Shown here: piece after piece, positions 34,015-43,880 of the stretch | Layout: each line of letters starts with the position of its first letter | Numbering within the stretch: position 1 is the stretch's first letter | Source of the DNA: Nocardia shimofusensis NBRC 100134 | GTDB lineage: Bacteria > Actinomycetota > Actinomycetes > Mycobacteriales > Mycobacteriaceae | NCBI RefSeq assembly: GCF_001613125.1 | Contig: NZ_BDBT01000027.1 | Location: forward strand, 1 to 64,000 | Direction: 5' to 3' | DNA: 64,000 bases | Notes under the pieces: model-generated | The model's database searches: none | What the model saw: the letters and a program-made list of their open reading frames with translations, nothing else | Told to the model about the DNA's origin: nothing | Program-made: the position numbers and the translations under genes

Positions 34015-35253
34015 TCAGAGGAGTTCGAGAACGGTGGCGTTGGCGGTGCCGCCGCCCTCGCACATGGTCTGCAGGCCGTAGCGAATGTCGTTGGCACGCA
34101 TGTGGTGGATCATGCGGGTCATCAGGACCGCTCCGGACGCGCCGAGCGGGTGGCCGAGGGCGATCGCACCACCGAGCGGGTTGAGCAGGGCCGGGTCGGC
34201 GCCGGTCTCGGCGAGCCAGGCCAGCGGCACCGGGGCGAATGCCTCGTTCACCTCGAATACGCCGATGTCGCCGAGCGTCACACCCGCTTTGCGCAGCACT
34301 TTCTCCGTCGCCGGGATGGGGCCGGTGAGCATGAGCACCGGGTCGGCCCCGCTCACCGCCCCGGCGCGGTAGCGGGCCAACGGAGTCAAGCCGAGGTCGC
34401 GGGCCTTCTCCGGGGTGGTGAGCAGCAAGGCGGCAGCACCATCGGAAATCTGGGAGGAGTTGCCCGCGTGAATCACGCCGTCCTCGCGGAAGGCGGGTTT
34501 CAGACCGGCCAGCGTCTCGACGGTGGTGCCGCGCCGGATACCCTCATCGGCGGTGACGGCGCCGGTAGCCGTGTCGACGGTGGCAGTGGCACTTTCGGCA
34601 GCATCGGTGGCGGTGGCGGTGGCAGTGGCAGTGGCAGTGGCAGTGGCAGTGGCAGTGGCAGTGGCAGTGTTGATGGGCACGATCTCGGCAGCGAATGCCC
34701 CCGAATCCTGGGCAGCGGCCGCCAGTTCGTTTGAGCGCACGGCGTATTCGTCCAGACGCGTGCGGTCGAAGCCCCACTTCGCGGCGATGAGTTCGGCGGA
34801 CAGGCCCTGGTCGAAGGAGAAACCGTCGTAGCGGGCCAGCGCTTTCGGCCCGTACGGCATCCCGCTCGCGCGCGCCGAACCCAGCGGCACCCGGCTCATC
34901 GTCTCCACGCCGCCCGCGACCACCACGTCCTGCTGACCGGAGAGCACGGCCTGGGCGGCGAAATCGATGGCCTGCTGGCTCGATCCGCACGCCCGGTTCA
35001 CGGTGGTGCCGGGGATGCTCTCCGGCCAGCCCGCCGCGAGCACCGAGTATCGGCCGATATTGCTGGACTGGTCGCCGACCTGGGAGACGCAGCCCCAGAT
35101 CACGTCGTCGACCACGGCCGGATCGAGACCGGTCCGGTCGGCCAGGGCGGTGAGCACGTGCGCGGACAGGTCGGCCGGGTGGACCCCGGCGAGCCCGCCG
35201 TTGCGCTTGCCGACGGCGGTGCGGACCGCCGCGACGATGACTACCTCGGGCAT
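34015..35253 (-). CDS. Thiolase (acetyl-CoA acetyltransferase) with Thr-Ala repeat insert
   Basis: 412 residues. The catalytic triad of thiolases is intact: Cys89 (NRACGSSQQA), His368 (GHPLGASGA) and Cys398 (CEGGGTANA); NEAFAPVPLAW is the conserved Asn loop. It would cleave a 3-oxoacyl-CoA with CoA. Residues 196-215 are ten Thr-Ala dipeptides encoded by a hexanucleotide repeat, followed by more Thr/Ala-rich sequence. They replace a normally short loop between EIVPI and the DEGIR segment. The start is ATG 35253, 2 nt after the hydratase stop. The insert is in frame and probably surface exposed. Confidence 0.9.
   Translation of the reverse strand: MPEVVIVAAVRTAVGKRNGGLAGVHPADLSAHVLTALADRTGLDPAVVDDVIWGCVSQVGDQSSNIGRYSVLAAGWPESIPGTTVNRACGSSQQAIDFAAQAVLSGQQDVVVAGGVETMSRVPLGSARASGMPYGPKALARYDGFSFDQGLSAELIAAKWGFDRTRLDEYAVRSNELAAAAQDSGAFAAEIVPINTATATATATATATATATATATDAAESATATVDTATGAVTADEGIRRGTTVETLAGLKPAFREDGVIHAGNSSQISDGAAALLLTTPEKARDLGLTPLARYRAGAVSGADPVLMLTGPIPATEKVLRKAGVTLGDIGVFEVNEAFAPVPLAWLAETGADPALLNPLGGAIALGHPLGASGAVLMTRMIHHMRANDIRYGLQTMCEGGGTANATVLELL
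34609..34668. repeat. Hexanucleotide microsatellite inside the thiolase gene
   Basis: Eight exact GGCAGT units (34621-34668) preceded by two GGCGGT variants (34609-34620). On the coding strand this is ACTGCC, giving Thr-Ala per unit. Unit length is a multiple of three, so slippage changes only the loop length, not the frame. Confidence 0.95.
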
Positions 35254-35255
35254 GG

Positions 35256-36194
35256 TTATCTCCCGTTCTCGGAGGTGGCGGGGCGGATCGGCGGCCGGTG
35301 CACCGTCCAGCGCCCGGTGAACCGCGGCTCGCGTCGTTCGGCGAAGGCGGCGTAGGCTTCCGGCGCGTCCGCGGTGGCCAGGTTGAGTCCCTGGGCGCGG
35401 GCTTCGGCGGCCAGCGCCCGATGCATCGTGGAATCGGAGCCCTCGTGCAGGAGCGCCTTGGTCTGGGCCAGCGCCACCGGTGGTCCGGCGGCCAGACGCG
35501 CGGCGAGTTCATCGGTGCAGCCGTCGATCTCCGCCGCCGGGACCACCCACGTGACCAGTCCGAGGTCGTGCGCTTGGACGGCATCGATCGTCTCGGCCAG
35601 CAAGGCCAGCCGTTTGGCCTGCTGCATGCCGACCAGTCGCGGCAGCAGCCAGGAGCCGCCGAGATCCATGGTCAGCCCGCGCTTGGTGAACACCTGCGAG
35701 AAGGTCGACTCCGGTGTGGCGAGGACCAGATCGCAGCCGAGCGCGAGATTCCAGCCCGCGCCGAACGCGGGCCCGGTCACCTTCGCGACCGTGGGCAGCG
35801 GCAATTCGTGCAACAGTGCGGCCACGTCGGTGAGCGGACGCATGCGGTGGACGGGGTGGGAGTTGTCGGGGACCGAGATGTCCGCGCCGGAGCAGAACGC
35901 GCCGCCCGCGCCGGTGAGGACCAGCGCCCGCACCGAGCGGTCGTCCGCCGCTGCACGCAGGGCCTCGGCCAGCGCGATCCAGAGTGCCCCGTCGATCGCG
36001 TTGCGGCGGTGCGGGCGATTCAGCGTCAGAGTTCGCACACCATCGTGGTCGGCGACGAGCAGACTCTGCCCATCGGCCGGCGCTCTGGGTGTTGTTGCGG
36101 GTGAATCGGTTCCGTCGGAGAACACGGTGCGCACCTCGCCTCCGGACACGGGAGGTCCACCCCCGCTGTCGGCGGGCCCGCCACTGCCGCTCAT
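35256..36194 (-). CDS. Enoyl-CoA hydratase/isomerase family protein
   Basis: 312 residues. A Gly/Ser/Pro-rich N-terminal extension of about 50 residues (SGSGGPADSGGGPP) precedes a crotonase domain with FCSGADISVPDN and GPAFGAGWNLALGCDL as oxyanion-hole strands. The acidic positions are partly changed (FSQVFTKRGLTMDLGGSWLLPRL): the first Glu is Thr/Lys, while the Asp in MDLGG is typical of the isomerase-like PaaG/ECI-type crotonases. ATG 36194 overlaps the CoA-transferase stop as ATGA. It therefore may be a delta-isomerase rather than a hydratase. Translationally coupled within the 39419-to-34015 series. Confidence 0.85.
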   Translation of the reverse strand: MSGSGGPADSGGGPPVSGGEVRTVFSDGTDSPATTPRAPADGQSLLVADHDGVRTLTLNRPHRRNAIDGALWIALAEALRAAADDRSVRALVLTGAGGAFCSGADISVPDNSHPVHRMRPLTDVAALLHELPLPTVAKVTGPAFGAGWNLALGCDLVLATPESTFSQVFTKRGLTMDLGGSWLLPRLVGMQQAKRLALLAETIDAVQAHDLGLVTWVVPAAEIDGCTDELAARLAAGPPVALAQTKALLHEGSDSTMHRALAAEARAQGLNLATADAPEAYAAFAERREPRFTGRWTVHRPPIRPATSENGR

Positions 36195-37492
36195 CGCGCG
36201 GACCCTTGCGGCGAGGGCGAGGCAACCGACGTCGGCGGCCGACCGCCGATGACCGATGCCGCGCGAAGCTTCTCGAGTTCGTCCGCGGTGCAACCGAACT
36301 CGGCCAGGACCGCCTCGGTGTGCTGCCCGAGTCCGGGCACCGGCCCCATGGGCGGCTGGTAGCCGCGGACCACGGCGGGCGGCAGCAGAGAGGGGATCGG
36401 CCCGGCAGGGGTGTCGATCTCGCGCCAGCGGTCACGTTCGACCAGCTGGGGGTGGGTCAGGACCTCGCTGGGGCGGTTGTAGCGGGAGTTGCCGATGCCC
36501 GCGGCGTCGGCGACGCGCTGGATCGCGGCCAGATCGTGGCGGGCGCACCAGGTCGCGATGACGGCGTCGAGGTCGGCGCGATGCCGGGTGCGGCCCGAGT
36601 TGGTGCGGAAACGCTCGTCCGCGGCGAGGTCGGGGCGATCCAGGATGTCGGTCGCCAGGCGCTGCCACTCCCGGTCGTTGGTGGTGCCGAGGACGACTGT
36701 CTGATCGTCCGCCGTGCGGTAGGCCCCGTAGGGGGCGACGGCGGGCGAGCTCATGCCCAGCGGCTGCTGATCGATGCCGGAGTGCCTGGCGTAGGTCAGG
36801 TGATAGCCCATCATCTCGGCCATCGTGTCGAACAGGCTCACCGCGATCTCGGCGCCTCGCCTGCCCTCGAGTTCCGTTCGGGAGCGCGAATCCTGCCGCT
36901 GTCCGGGCTTTCTCCCGGCGTCGCGACCGTAGAGCGCTGTCACGATGGCCAGCGCCGCGTACAGGCCGGTGGTCACGTCGGCCATCGGCGGACCGGGCTT
37001 GGCGGGGGCTTCGGCGGTCCCGGTCACCGCGCACACCCCGGACTCCGCCTGCACCAGCAGGTCGTAGGCGCGTTTGTGCGACAGCGGACCACCCCGTCCG
37101 AAGCCGTCGATCTCCACGGTGATCAGGTGCGGGTGGTCTCGTTCCAGCTCCGGCCCGGACAAGCCGAGGCGCGCGGTCGCCCCCGGCGCGAGATTCGACA
37201 CCAGCACGTCGGCGTCGAGCAGCAACCGGTGCAGCAGCTCCGCGCCATCGGCCGATTTCACGTCCACCGCGACGGATTCCTTGCCGCGGTTCACCCACAC
37301 GAAGTGCGCGGCCTGCCCGCGCACCACATCGTCGTAGTGCCGGGCGAAGTCGCCGCCGTCCGGGTGCTCGATCTTGATGACCCGTGCGCCGAAGTCGGCG
37401 AGCGTGCGGGTACACATCGGCGCCGACACCGCCTGTTCCAGGGCGATCACGGTGATGCCGGACAGCGGTCCGTTGCCGGGAGCGCGGCTCAT
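36191..37492 (-). CDS. CaiB/BaiF (family III) CoA-transferase
   Basis: 433 residues. The N-terminal block is LSGITVIALEQAVSAPMCTR and ARVIKIEHPDGGDFAR. WVNRGKESVAVDVKS and the catalytic Asp in AYDLLVQAESG (near residue 146) match family III transferases. An Arg/Gly-rich insert (GRKPGQRQDSRSRTELEGRRG) of about 20 residues interrupts the small domain. The start shares its A with the SDR stop (TGATG). It would activate a pathway acid using a CoA ester such as the succinyl or acetyl form. Second enzyme of this class in the window, so two acids may be activated by transfer rather than by ATP. Confidence 0.9.
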   Translation of the reverse strand: MSRAPGNGPLSGITVIALEQAVSAPMCTRTLADFGARVIKIEHPDGGDFARHYDDVVRGQAAHFVWVNRGKESVAVDVKSADGAELLHRLLLDADVLVSNLAPGATARLGLSGPELERDHPHLITVEIDGFGRGGPLSHKRAYDLLVQAESGVCAVTGTAEAPAKPGPPMADVTTGLYAALAIVTALYGRDAGRKPGQRQDSRSRTELEGRRGAEIAVSLFDTMAEMMGYHLTYARHSGIDQQPLGMSSPAVAPYGAYRTADDQTVVLGTTNDREWQRLATDILDRPDLAADERFRTNSGRTRHRADLDAVIATWCARHDLAAIQRVADAAGIGNSRYNRPSEVLTHPQLVERDRWREIDTPAGPIPSLLPPAVVRGYQPPMGPVPGLGQHTEAVLAEFGCTADELEKLRAASVIGGRPPTSVASPSPQGSAR

Positions 37493-38253
37493 CAGATCAC
37501 CGTGCCACCGTCCACCGGCAGCACCTGCCCGGTGATGAACGAGGCCGCGTCGGAGGCCAGGAACACGAAGGCGCCCGCGACCTCTTCGGGCTCGGCCCAG
37601 CGGCGCAACAGGATTCGGCTGAGCATCTGCTCGGAGAAGCGCTCGTCGGTGCGAATGGTCTCGGTCATCGGCGTGGCGGCCAGCGGTGCCAGCGCGTTGA
37701 CGAGGATGTTCTTGCGCGCCAATTCCTTGGCCAGCGATTTGGTGACCCCCAGGATCGCGGCCTTGGCGGCGGAGTAGTTCACCTGACCGAGCGTGCCGAC
37801 CAGGCCCGCGGCCGAGGTGACATTGATGATCCGGCCGCGACCGTCGGTGGCCAGGAACGGCAGGGCGGCCTGCGAGCAGTTGATGGTGCCCATGACGTGG
37901 ATGTCGAACAACTTCCGCACGGACTCGGCGGTGGTGTCGGCGAACATGGCGGGCGCGGTGACGCCGGCATTGTTGACCACGATGTGCACGGTGCCGCCGG
38001 TCAGCGCGGCCGCGCGTTCGGCGGCTTCCCCGGCCGCGGCCCGGTCGGTGACGTCGAAGGCGAAGCTCCGGGCGATGCCGCCGTCGCCGGTGATCTTCTC
38101 CGCGACGGCCGCGGCGGCCTCGCCGTCCCGGTCGGTGACCAGGACCGAGGCGCCTGCGGTGGCCAGTGCCCGCGCGACGGCCGAGCCGATGCCGCCTGCC
38201 GCGCCGGTGACGAGGGCCGAGCGGCCGGTGAGATCGAACAGGTCGTAAGCCAT
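37492..38253 (-). CDS. Short-chain dehydrogenase/reductase (FabG-like)
   Basis: 253 residues, classical SDR: TGAAGGIGSAVARAL, NNAGV, NVTSAAG with Ser, NYSAAKAA with Tyr-x3-Lys, and GQVLPVDGGTVI. VTDRDG after strand 2 has the Asp that prefers NAD(H). It overlaps both neighbours by TGATG, so it is strictly co-translated with the ACAD upstream and the CoA-transferase downstream. Probably a 3-hydroxyacyl-CoA or ring-alcohol dehydrogenase of the same beta-oxidation-like sequence. Confidence 0.9.
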   Translation of the reverse strand: MAYDLFDLTGRSALVTGAAGGIGSAVARALATAGASVLVTDRDGEAAAAVAEKITGDGGIARSFAFDVTDRAAAGEAAERAAALTGGTVHIVVNNAGVTAPAMFADTTAESVRKLFDIHVMGTINCSQAALPFLATDGRGRIINVTSAAGLVGTLGQVNYSAAKAAILGVTKSLAKELARKNILVNALAPLAATPMTETIRTDERFSEQMLSRILLRRWAEPEEVAGAFVFLASDAASFITGQVLPVDGGTVI

Positions 38254-39419
38254 CAGTAGCTCCTCGGCAGTCCCAGGGTGTGTGAACCCAGGTAGTTCAG
38301 GATCATTTCCTGGCTGACGGGCGCGATCTTCATCACGCGCGCTTCCCGGAAGTAGCGGGCGACGTGGTACTCCTCGGCGTAACCCATGCCGCCGTGGGTT
38401 TGCAGCGCCCGGTCGGCGGCGGTGAAGCCGGCGTCCGCGCAGAGGTATTTGGCCGTATTGGCCTCACGCCCTGCGGATTTGCCGTTGTCGTAGCGCCAGG
38501 TGGCCTTGCGCAGGACGAGTTCGGCGGCGTCGAGGCGGGCGAGCGAATCCGCGAGCGGGAACTGGATGCCCTGGTTCGAGCCGATCGGGCGGTCGAACAC
38601 GATGCGCTCGTTCGCGTACCGGACAGCGCGGTCGAGGGCAACCCGGCCCAGGCCCAGGGCTTCGGCGGCGATGAGCATGCGTTCCGGGTTGAGTCCGTCG
38701 AGCAGGTAGCGGAAGCCTTGTCCCTCCTCGCCGACCCGGTCCTCGACAGGAATGCGCAGATCGTCGATGAACAGCTCGTTGGAGGTGACCGCATTGCGGC
38801 CCATCTTGCGGATGGGGCGGATGTCGACGTGCGCGCGATCCAGATCGGTGAGGAACAGCGTCATGCCGTCGGTCTTCTTCTCGACCTCGTCATAGGTGCT
38901 GGTCCGGGTGAGCAGCAGGATCTTCTCCGACTCCATGGCCTTGGAGATCCACACCTTGCGGCCGTTGACGAGGTAGTGGTCGCCGTCGCGGCGCGCGAAA
39001 GTCGAAATGCGCGGCGTGTCCAGTCCCGCACCGGGTTCGGTGACGCCGAAGCAGACGTGCAGGTCACCGGTAGCGATGCGCGGCAGGGTGCGCCGCTTGA
39101 GTTCCTCGGAGCCGTACATGACGACCGGGTGCATGCCGAAGATCGACATGTGGATGGAACTGGCCGCGTTCATCCCGCCACCCGAGCGCGACACCTCCTC
39201 GGCCAGCAGCGTCGCCTCGGTGATGCCGAGGCCGTGCCCGCCGTATTCCTCGGGGATGGTGATGCCCAGCCAGCCGCCGCCGGCGATGGCTTCGTAGAAC
39301 TCCGTGGGGAATTCGTGTGCCTGGTCCTTCTCCAACCAGTACTGGTCGTCGAATCTGCGGCACAGTTCGGCCACCGATGTACGGATCAGCTCCTGATCCT
39401 CGGTCAGCTCGAAATTCAT
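38253..39419 (-). CDS. Acyl-CoA dehydrogenase
   Basis: 388 residues. It has MNFELTEDQELIRTSVAELC at the N-terminus, IPEEYGGHGLGI, CFGVTEPGAGLDTPRI, VNGRKVWISKAMESEKILLL, and the C-terminal THGGMGYAEEYHVARYFREARVMKIAPVSQEMILNYLG. The last segment, with Pro-Val-Ser-Gln instead of E/GTS, marks a FadE subgroup often found with CaiB-type transferases and alicyclic acids. ATG 39419 follows GAGGTAGGGCGG. It is 184 nt from the small unknown gene upstream, so a promoter there is possible. Unpaired, probably homomeric. Confidence 0.9.
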   Translation of the reverse strand: MNFELTEDQELIRTSVAELCRRFDDQYWLEKDQAHEFPTEFYEAIAGGGWLGITIPEEYGGHGLGITEATLLAEEVSRSGGGMNAASSIHMSIFGMHPVVMYGSEELKRRTLPRIATGDLHVCFGVTEPGAGLDTPRISTFARRDGDHYLVNGRKVWISKAMESEKILLLTRTSTYDEVEKKTDGMTLFLTDLDRAHVDIRPIRKMGRNAVTSNELFIDDLRIPVEDRVGEEGQGFRYLLDGLNPERMLIAAEALGLGRVALDRAVRYANERIVFDRPIGSNQGIQFPLADSLARLDAAELVLRKATWRYDNGKSAGREANTAKYLCADAGFTAADRALQTHGGMGYAEEYHVARYFREARVMKIAPVSQEMILNYLGSHTLGLPRSY

Positions 39420-39603
39420 CCGCCCTACCTCTTCCTCTGATTCCCGGCTGTGCGCACCGGGCGCGGGAGAGCGACACCCGGATCCGCTCCGGTGTCGTCG
39501 CCGCCTCTCGCGCCCGGCGCCTGTCCGGCCGGGCAACGGTGTCGAGTCGCGGCGCCGGCCGTCCCCGGTGTGGCCGTGCCACCGGGGGTCGATGGCCGCC
39601 GCT

Positions 39604-39912
39604 TCAGTCCGAAGCGGGCAGCGCCTTGGCCGCCTTCACGCTCAATTGCTCGTCACCGAGACGCAGTTCGCCCGCGCCGGAGTGGGTGCACAGCAGTTCC
39701 ACGGTCTCGGCGTCGTCGACGTAGCGTTTGCCGATCAGCGTCGTCACGCCCTCGGCCGCGGGCTTGGCCGCCGGAGCCTGCGCCACCGGAACCATCGGCG
39801 CGCCGCCGCAGGTCAGTGGCGCGATCTCGCCGGCAGGTGCGCGCACGACGATCACTCTCGTCTCGCACACCGTGCTGGCGAACTGCTCTCCCGTGCGTAG
39901 TGATGTGGTCAT
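39604..39912 (-). CDS. Conserved hypothetical protein (102 aa), transporter-linked
   Basis: Not a characterised family. 102 residues, no signal peptide. It has cysteines at 16, 35 and 75 in VCETRVIVV, LTCGGAPM and ELLCTHSGAGEL, and a Pro/Ala linker between (VAQAPAAKPAAEG). The CGGAPM motif and Thr-Leu-Ile-Gly-Lys-Arg-Tyr look like a small all-beta protein. The start overlaps the stop of the membrane protein upstream by ATGA. Its tight coupling with an ABC importer and the 125-aa membrane protein suggests a joint role in uptake or handling of the imported acid. I have a memory of similar proteins beside actinobacterial catabolic genes, unsupported here. Confidence 0.7.
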   Translation of the reverse strand: MTTSLRTGEQFASTVCETRVIVVRAPAGEIAPLTCGGAPMVPVAQAPAAKPAAEGVTTLIGKRYVDDAETVELLCTHSGAGELRLGDEQLSVKAAKALPASD

Positions 39913-40282
39913 ACCCCGATCTCCTCTCCGGTGACCCGATCGGCGAGCCGATCGATGTCGTAGGACTGTCTGGCGAGCCAGAACCGCAGGAAGTTGGTCA
40001 GCGAGTAACGCAGGAACAGCGCCGCGCCCACCACCGCCAGCGCGATGCCCAGCAGTGCGAGCACGATGGCGTCGCGCTGGGCCAGCGGGTCGGTGGTGCC
40101 GTGCGACATGAAGTAGGCCAGCAGCGCCACCACCGGGCCCGCGATCATCAGCGCGATGCCGGTGCGCAGCCACAGCCCGGACCGTCCGGCCGCCGGGTCG
40201 GGGATCTTCATGGTCTGCAGTTCGCGGACGAAGCGGTCGGCGCGTGTCTCTGTCATGCGGGGCTCTGTCGTGCGGGGTTGCG

Positions 40283-40286
<4 letters not shown>
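39909..40286 (-). CDS. Small two-helix membrane protein (125 aa), transporter-linked
   Basis: 125 residues, unknown function. A charged N-terminus (PRTTEPRMTETRADRFVREL) is followed by two hydrophobic helices at about 40-60 (LWLRTGIALMIAGPVVALLA) and 75-96 (AIVLALLGIALAVVGAALFL), then a basic/aromatic tail (FLRFWLARQSYDIDRLADRV). ATG 40286 overlaps the LivF-like stop by ATGA, and its stop overlaps the next gene the same way. No lipobox. Position in the middle of an importer operon suggests an accessory membrane subunit; no family name can be given. Confidence 0.72.
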
Positions 40287-41037
<751 letters not shown>

Positions 41038-41041
<4 letters not shown>

Positions 41042-41751
41042 ACTTCTCCCAGGTAGGCCGCGAGCACGGTCTCGTCGGTGCGGACCACCGACGGCGGGCC
41101 AGACGCGATGACCTTGCCCAGGTCGAGCACGAACACCTCGTCGCAGACGTTCATCACCAGGTCCATGTCGTGTTCGACGAGCAGGACCGCGGTGCCGTCG
41201 TGGGCCAGGGCGCGCAGCAGCTCGGCGAAACGCGCCGTCTCCGTGTGGTCCTGGCCGGCGGCGGGCTCGTCGAGCAGCAGCAGGCCGGGGCGCGCGGCGA
41301 TCGCGCGGGCCACCTCCACCAGCCGGGCCAGGCCGGTGGGCAGGGCGTCGGTGCTGGAGTCGGCGACAGCGTGCAGGTCGAGGCGGTCGATGATGTCGGC
41401 GACGATCACCTCCGCGCGGCGGCGCTGGGGACCGAGTTCGGCGGCCACGCGCAGGTTGTCGCGCACGCTCAACCGGCCGAACAGCTCGAGTCGCTGGAAC
41501 GTGCGGGCCAAGCCGCGTTTGGCGCGCTTGGTCGGGTTGAGCCGGGTCACGTCGCGGCCGTCGAGCACCACCCGGCCGGTGGTCGGCTTACGCAAGCCGC
41601 TCACCACGTCGAAAAGGGTGGACTTGCCCGCGCCGTTGGGGCCGATGAGTCCGGTCACCGCGCCGCGTTCGGCGTGCAGTCCGGCGCCGTCGAGCGCGCG
41701 GTTGCCGCCGAACACGACGGTGACGTCGTCAACGTGTAGCAGTGAGCCCAC
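41038..41751 (-). CDS. Branched-chain-type ABC transporter ATP-binding protein (LivG-like)
   Basis: 237 residues from GTG 41751 (GAGGAGG eight bases before). Walker A is IGPNGAGKST, the LivG-type LARTFQRLELFGRLSVRDN is present, and Walker B is LLLDEPAAGQDHTE followed by LLVEHDMDLVM. The signature motif is degenerate (ALPTGLARLVEVARAI instead of LSGGQ), as is frequent in LivG proteins. It overlaps the fused permease gene by 23 nt. Second ATPase of the importer operon. Confidence 0.92.
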
Positions 41752-43864
41752 GATCGAGCACCTCCTCGTCCTCGGGACGCCACGGGGTGCGCACACCCAG
41801 CCACTCCACCGCCACCGGCTCGTCGGCGGAAACCTCCGTCCGATCCGGCTTCGCCCGCCGCGCGTGCCAGATCCGTCCGCCCACCGCGGCGACCACGACG
41901 CCGAGGCAGAACCCCCAGCCGTCGATCACCTCGAGCAGCCGCAACCCCCACAGCGCCAGGGTCACCACGATCAGCACGGGCGAGACGATCCGGTCCCGCA
42001 GCATCGGCAGCCAGCCCTCCCGCATCGAATGCAGCGCGCCGGTGCGCAGTACGCCGCCGCCGAAGGCGATACCGCCCGCGGCGGGCAACACCTGCGCCAG
42101 GTTGTGCAGCGAAGGCCACAGCGTCGGAATCACATTCAGCGGACCGGCGAACACCGCGCCGGTGAACATGCCCGCGCCCACCGAACCGACACCGGCGATG
42201 ACGACGATCAGGAAGATCGGCAGACCGGCGACGAAGTTGAACTGTTCGGCGGTGACCGCCTGCAACTGCATGCCGTAGAGCGCGCCGCCCAGGCCGGCGA
42301 TGGACGCGGACACCGCGAACACCAGCACCCGGCCCACCATCAGGTTGCCGCCGAGAGTCGCGTAGGCGGCCTCGCTGTCGCGCAATGCGATCAGGCGGCG
42401 GCCGAACCGGCTGCGCCGCAACCAGACCACGGCCAGACCGGCCAGCGCCAGGCACACCGAGGCGAACACCGTCACCTTCGCGGTGCTGTCGAGCCGCCAC
42501 CCGAACAGGTCGGGGCCGACGAGCGAGACCGAGCCCTGCTCGAACAACGAGATCCGGATGCCCATGATCTCGAACGAGGGCAGGGTGAAGATCCAGCGAT
42601 CGAGCACCACCGCGAACGCCGCCGTCGCCAGCGCCATGTACACGCCGGACAGGCGCAGGGCGGGTACCGCGATCACCACGCCCACCGCGCCCGCGATCAG
42701 CATGGCGGCCGGTATCGCCCACCATTCGCCGTTCGGCCCCAGATGACCGTAGGCGACCGCGCCGATTCCGGCGATACTCAACTGGCACAACGAGATCTGT
42801 CCCGCCAGGCCGACCAGCGGCACGAAGGACAACCCGATCACGCCCCAGGCGAACATGGCGCCGTAGGTGATCAGATCCGATTCGCTGAGCATGCTCGCCA
42901 GCATCAGGCCGAGCACCACGATCACCACCGCGAAGGCCAGCGAGCCGTTGCGCGTCGGCAGCGGCACCGGATTGACCTTGGTGTCGCGGCGACGCAGCCG
43001 CCCGTGCGGGAAGATCAGCAGCGCGAGGAACAGCAGCAGCGCGGGCGCGGCCAGCCGCAGGCCGGGCAGGTAGTCGTTCTGCGGGAGATAGCCGGTCAGG
43101 TAGCTCTCCAGGCAGCCGACCACGATCGCGCCGACGAACACCATCGGCAGGTTCTTCAACCGGCCGAAGATCGCGGCGGTGTAGGCGCTGACGATCAGCA
43201 GCGACAACTGCGCGGCATCCAGGGCGACCATCGGGGCGATGAGGATGCCGCCGATGGTGGCCAGCTCGATCCCCAGGATCCACGCCACTGTGTCGGCGCG
43301 ACGCGGGTCGGCGCCGGTCAGCCCGACCAGCGCCTGGTCGTCGACCGTGGCCCGCATCTCCACGCCGGAACGCGTCCGGTACAACAGGACTCGCAGGCCG
43401 ATGGCGACAGCCACGGCCACCGCCATGGTCAGCGCCTGGTGCCCGGTGATGGTCACCGGGCCCAGGTCGATCGGCTCGGATCCGGCGAAGAACTTCGGCA
43501 GCGCACGCGCCTCGTTGGGATCCCAGATCCAGCGCGCCATCACGATCAGGCCGCTGAGGATCGCCACCGTCATCACGAGTTTCTCGGCGTCGCCCATCGA
43601 CTGGGTCGGCGCGAGCGCCTTGGCGAACAACACACCGAACAGCGGCGCGAAGACCAGCAGGACCACCACCAGCGCGGGCAGCACCGGCCAGCCCCAGCCG
43701 ATGGTGAACTGCCAGTACACGAACGCCGAGACCATGCCTGCCGCACCGTGCGCGAAGTTGAACACACCGGTGGTCGTGTACGTCAGCACCAGACCGCTGC
43801 CGATCACGGCATAGATCGCGGCGGTGCTCAGGCCGACGATCCCGAAGGCGAGGAACTGCTCCAT
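41729..43864 (-). CDS. Fused LivH-LivM-type ABC permease
   Basis: 711 residues, about twice the usual permease length. Residues 1-300 are LivH-like (GVFNFAHGAAGM, RNSGVEMRATVDDQALVGLTGAD-type coupling loop in slightly changed form). Residues about 310-640 are LivM-like (WGVIGLSFVPLVGLAGQISLCQLSIAGIGA, GRRLIALRDSEAAYATLGGN coupling loop). The two halves are joined by a short basic linker (RRRDTKVNPVPLPTR). After residue 640 come two more helices and a 50-residue charged cytoplasmic tail. The start is 16 nt after the binding-protein gene. One polypeptide supplies both permease halves, an uncommon fusion that fixes stoichiometry. Confidence 0.93.
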   Translation of the reverse strand: MEQFLAFGIVGLSTAAIYAVIGSGLVLTYTTTGVFNFAHGAAGMVSAFVYWQFTIGWGWPVLPALVVVLLVFAPLFGVLFAKALAPTQSMGDAEKLVMTVAILSGLIVMARWIWDPNEARALPKFFAGSEPIDLGPVTITGHQALTMAVAVAVAIGLRVLLYRTRSGVEMRATVDDQALVGLTGADPRRADTVAWILGIELATIGGILIAPMVALDAAQLSLLIVSAYTAAIFGRLKNLPMVFVGAIVVGCLESYLTGYLPQNDYLPGLRLAAPALLLFLALLIFPHGRLRRRDTKVNPVPLPTRNGSLAFAVVIVVLGLMLASMLSESDLITYGAMFAWGVIGLSFVPLVGLAGQISLCQLSIAGIGAVAYGHLGPNGEWWAIPAAMLIAGAVGVVIAVPALRLSGVYMALATAAFAVVLDRWIFTLPSFEIMGIRISLFEQGSVSLVGPDLFGWRLDSTAKVTVFASVCLALAGLAVVWLRRSRFGRRLIALRDSEAAYATLGGNLMVGRVLVFAVSASIAGLGGALYGMQLQAVTAEQFNFVAGLPIFLIVVIAGVGSVGAGMFTGAVFAGPLNVIPTLWPSLHNLAQVLPAAGGIAFGGGVLRTGALHSMREGWLPMLRDRIVSPVLIVVTLALWGLRLLEVIDGWGFCLGVVVAAVGGRIWHARRAKPDRTEVSADEPVAVEWLGVRTPWRPEDEEVLDRGLTATR

Positions 43865-43880
43865 CAGCGCGTCCGCCCCG

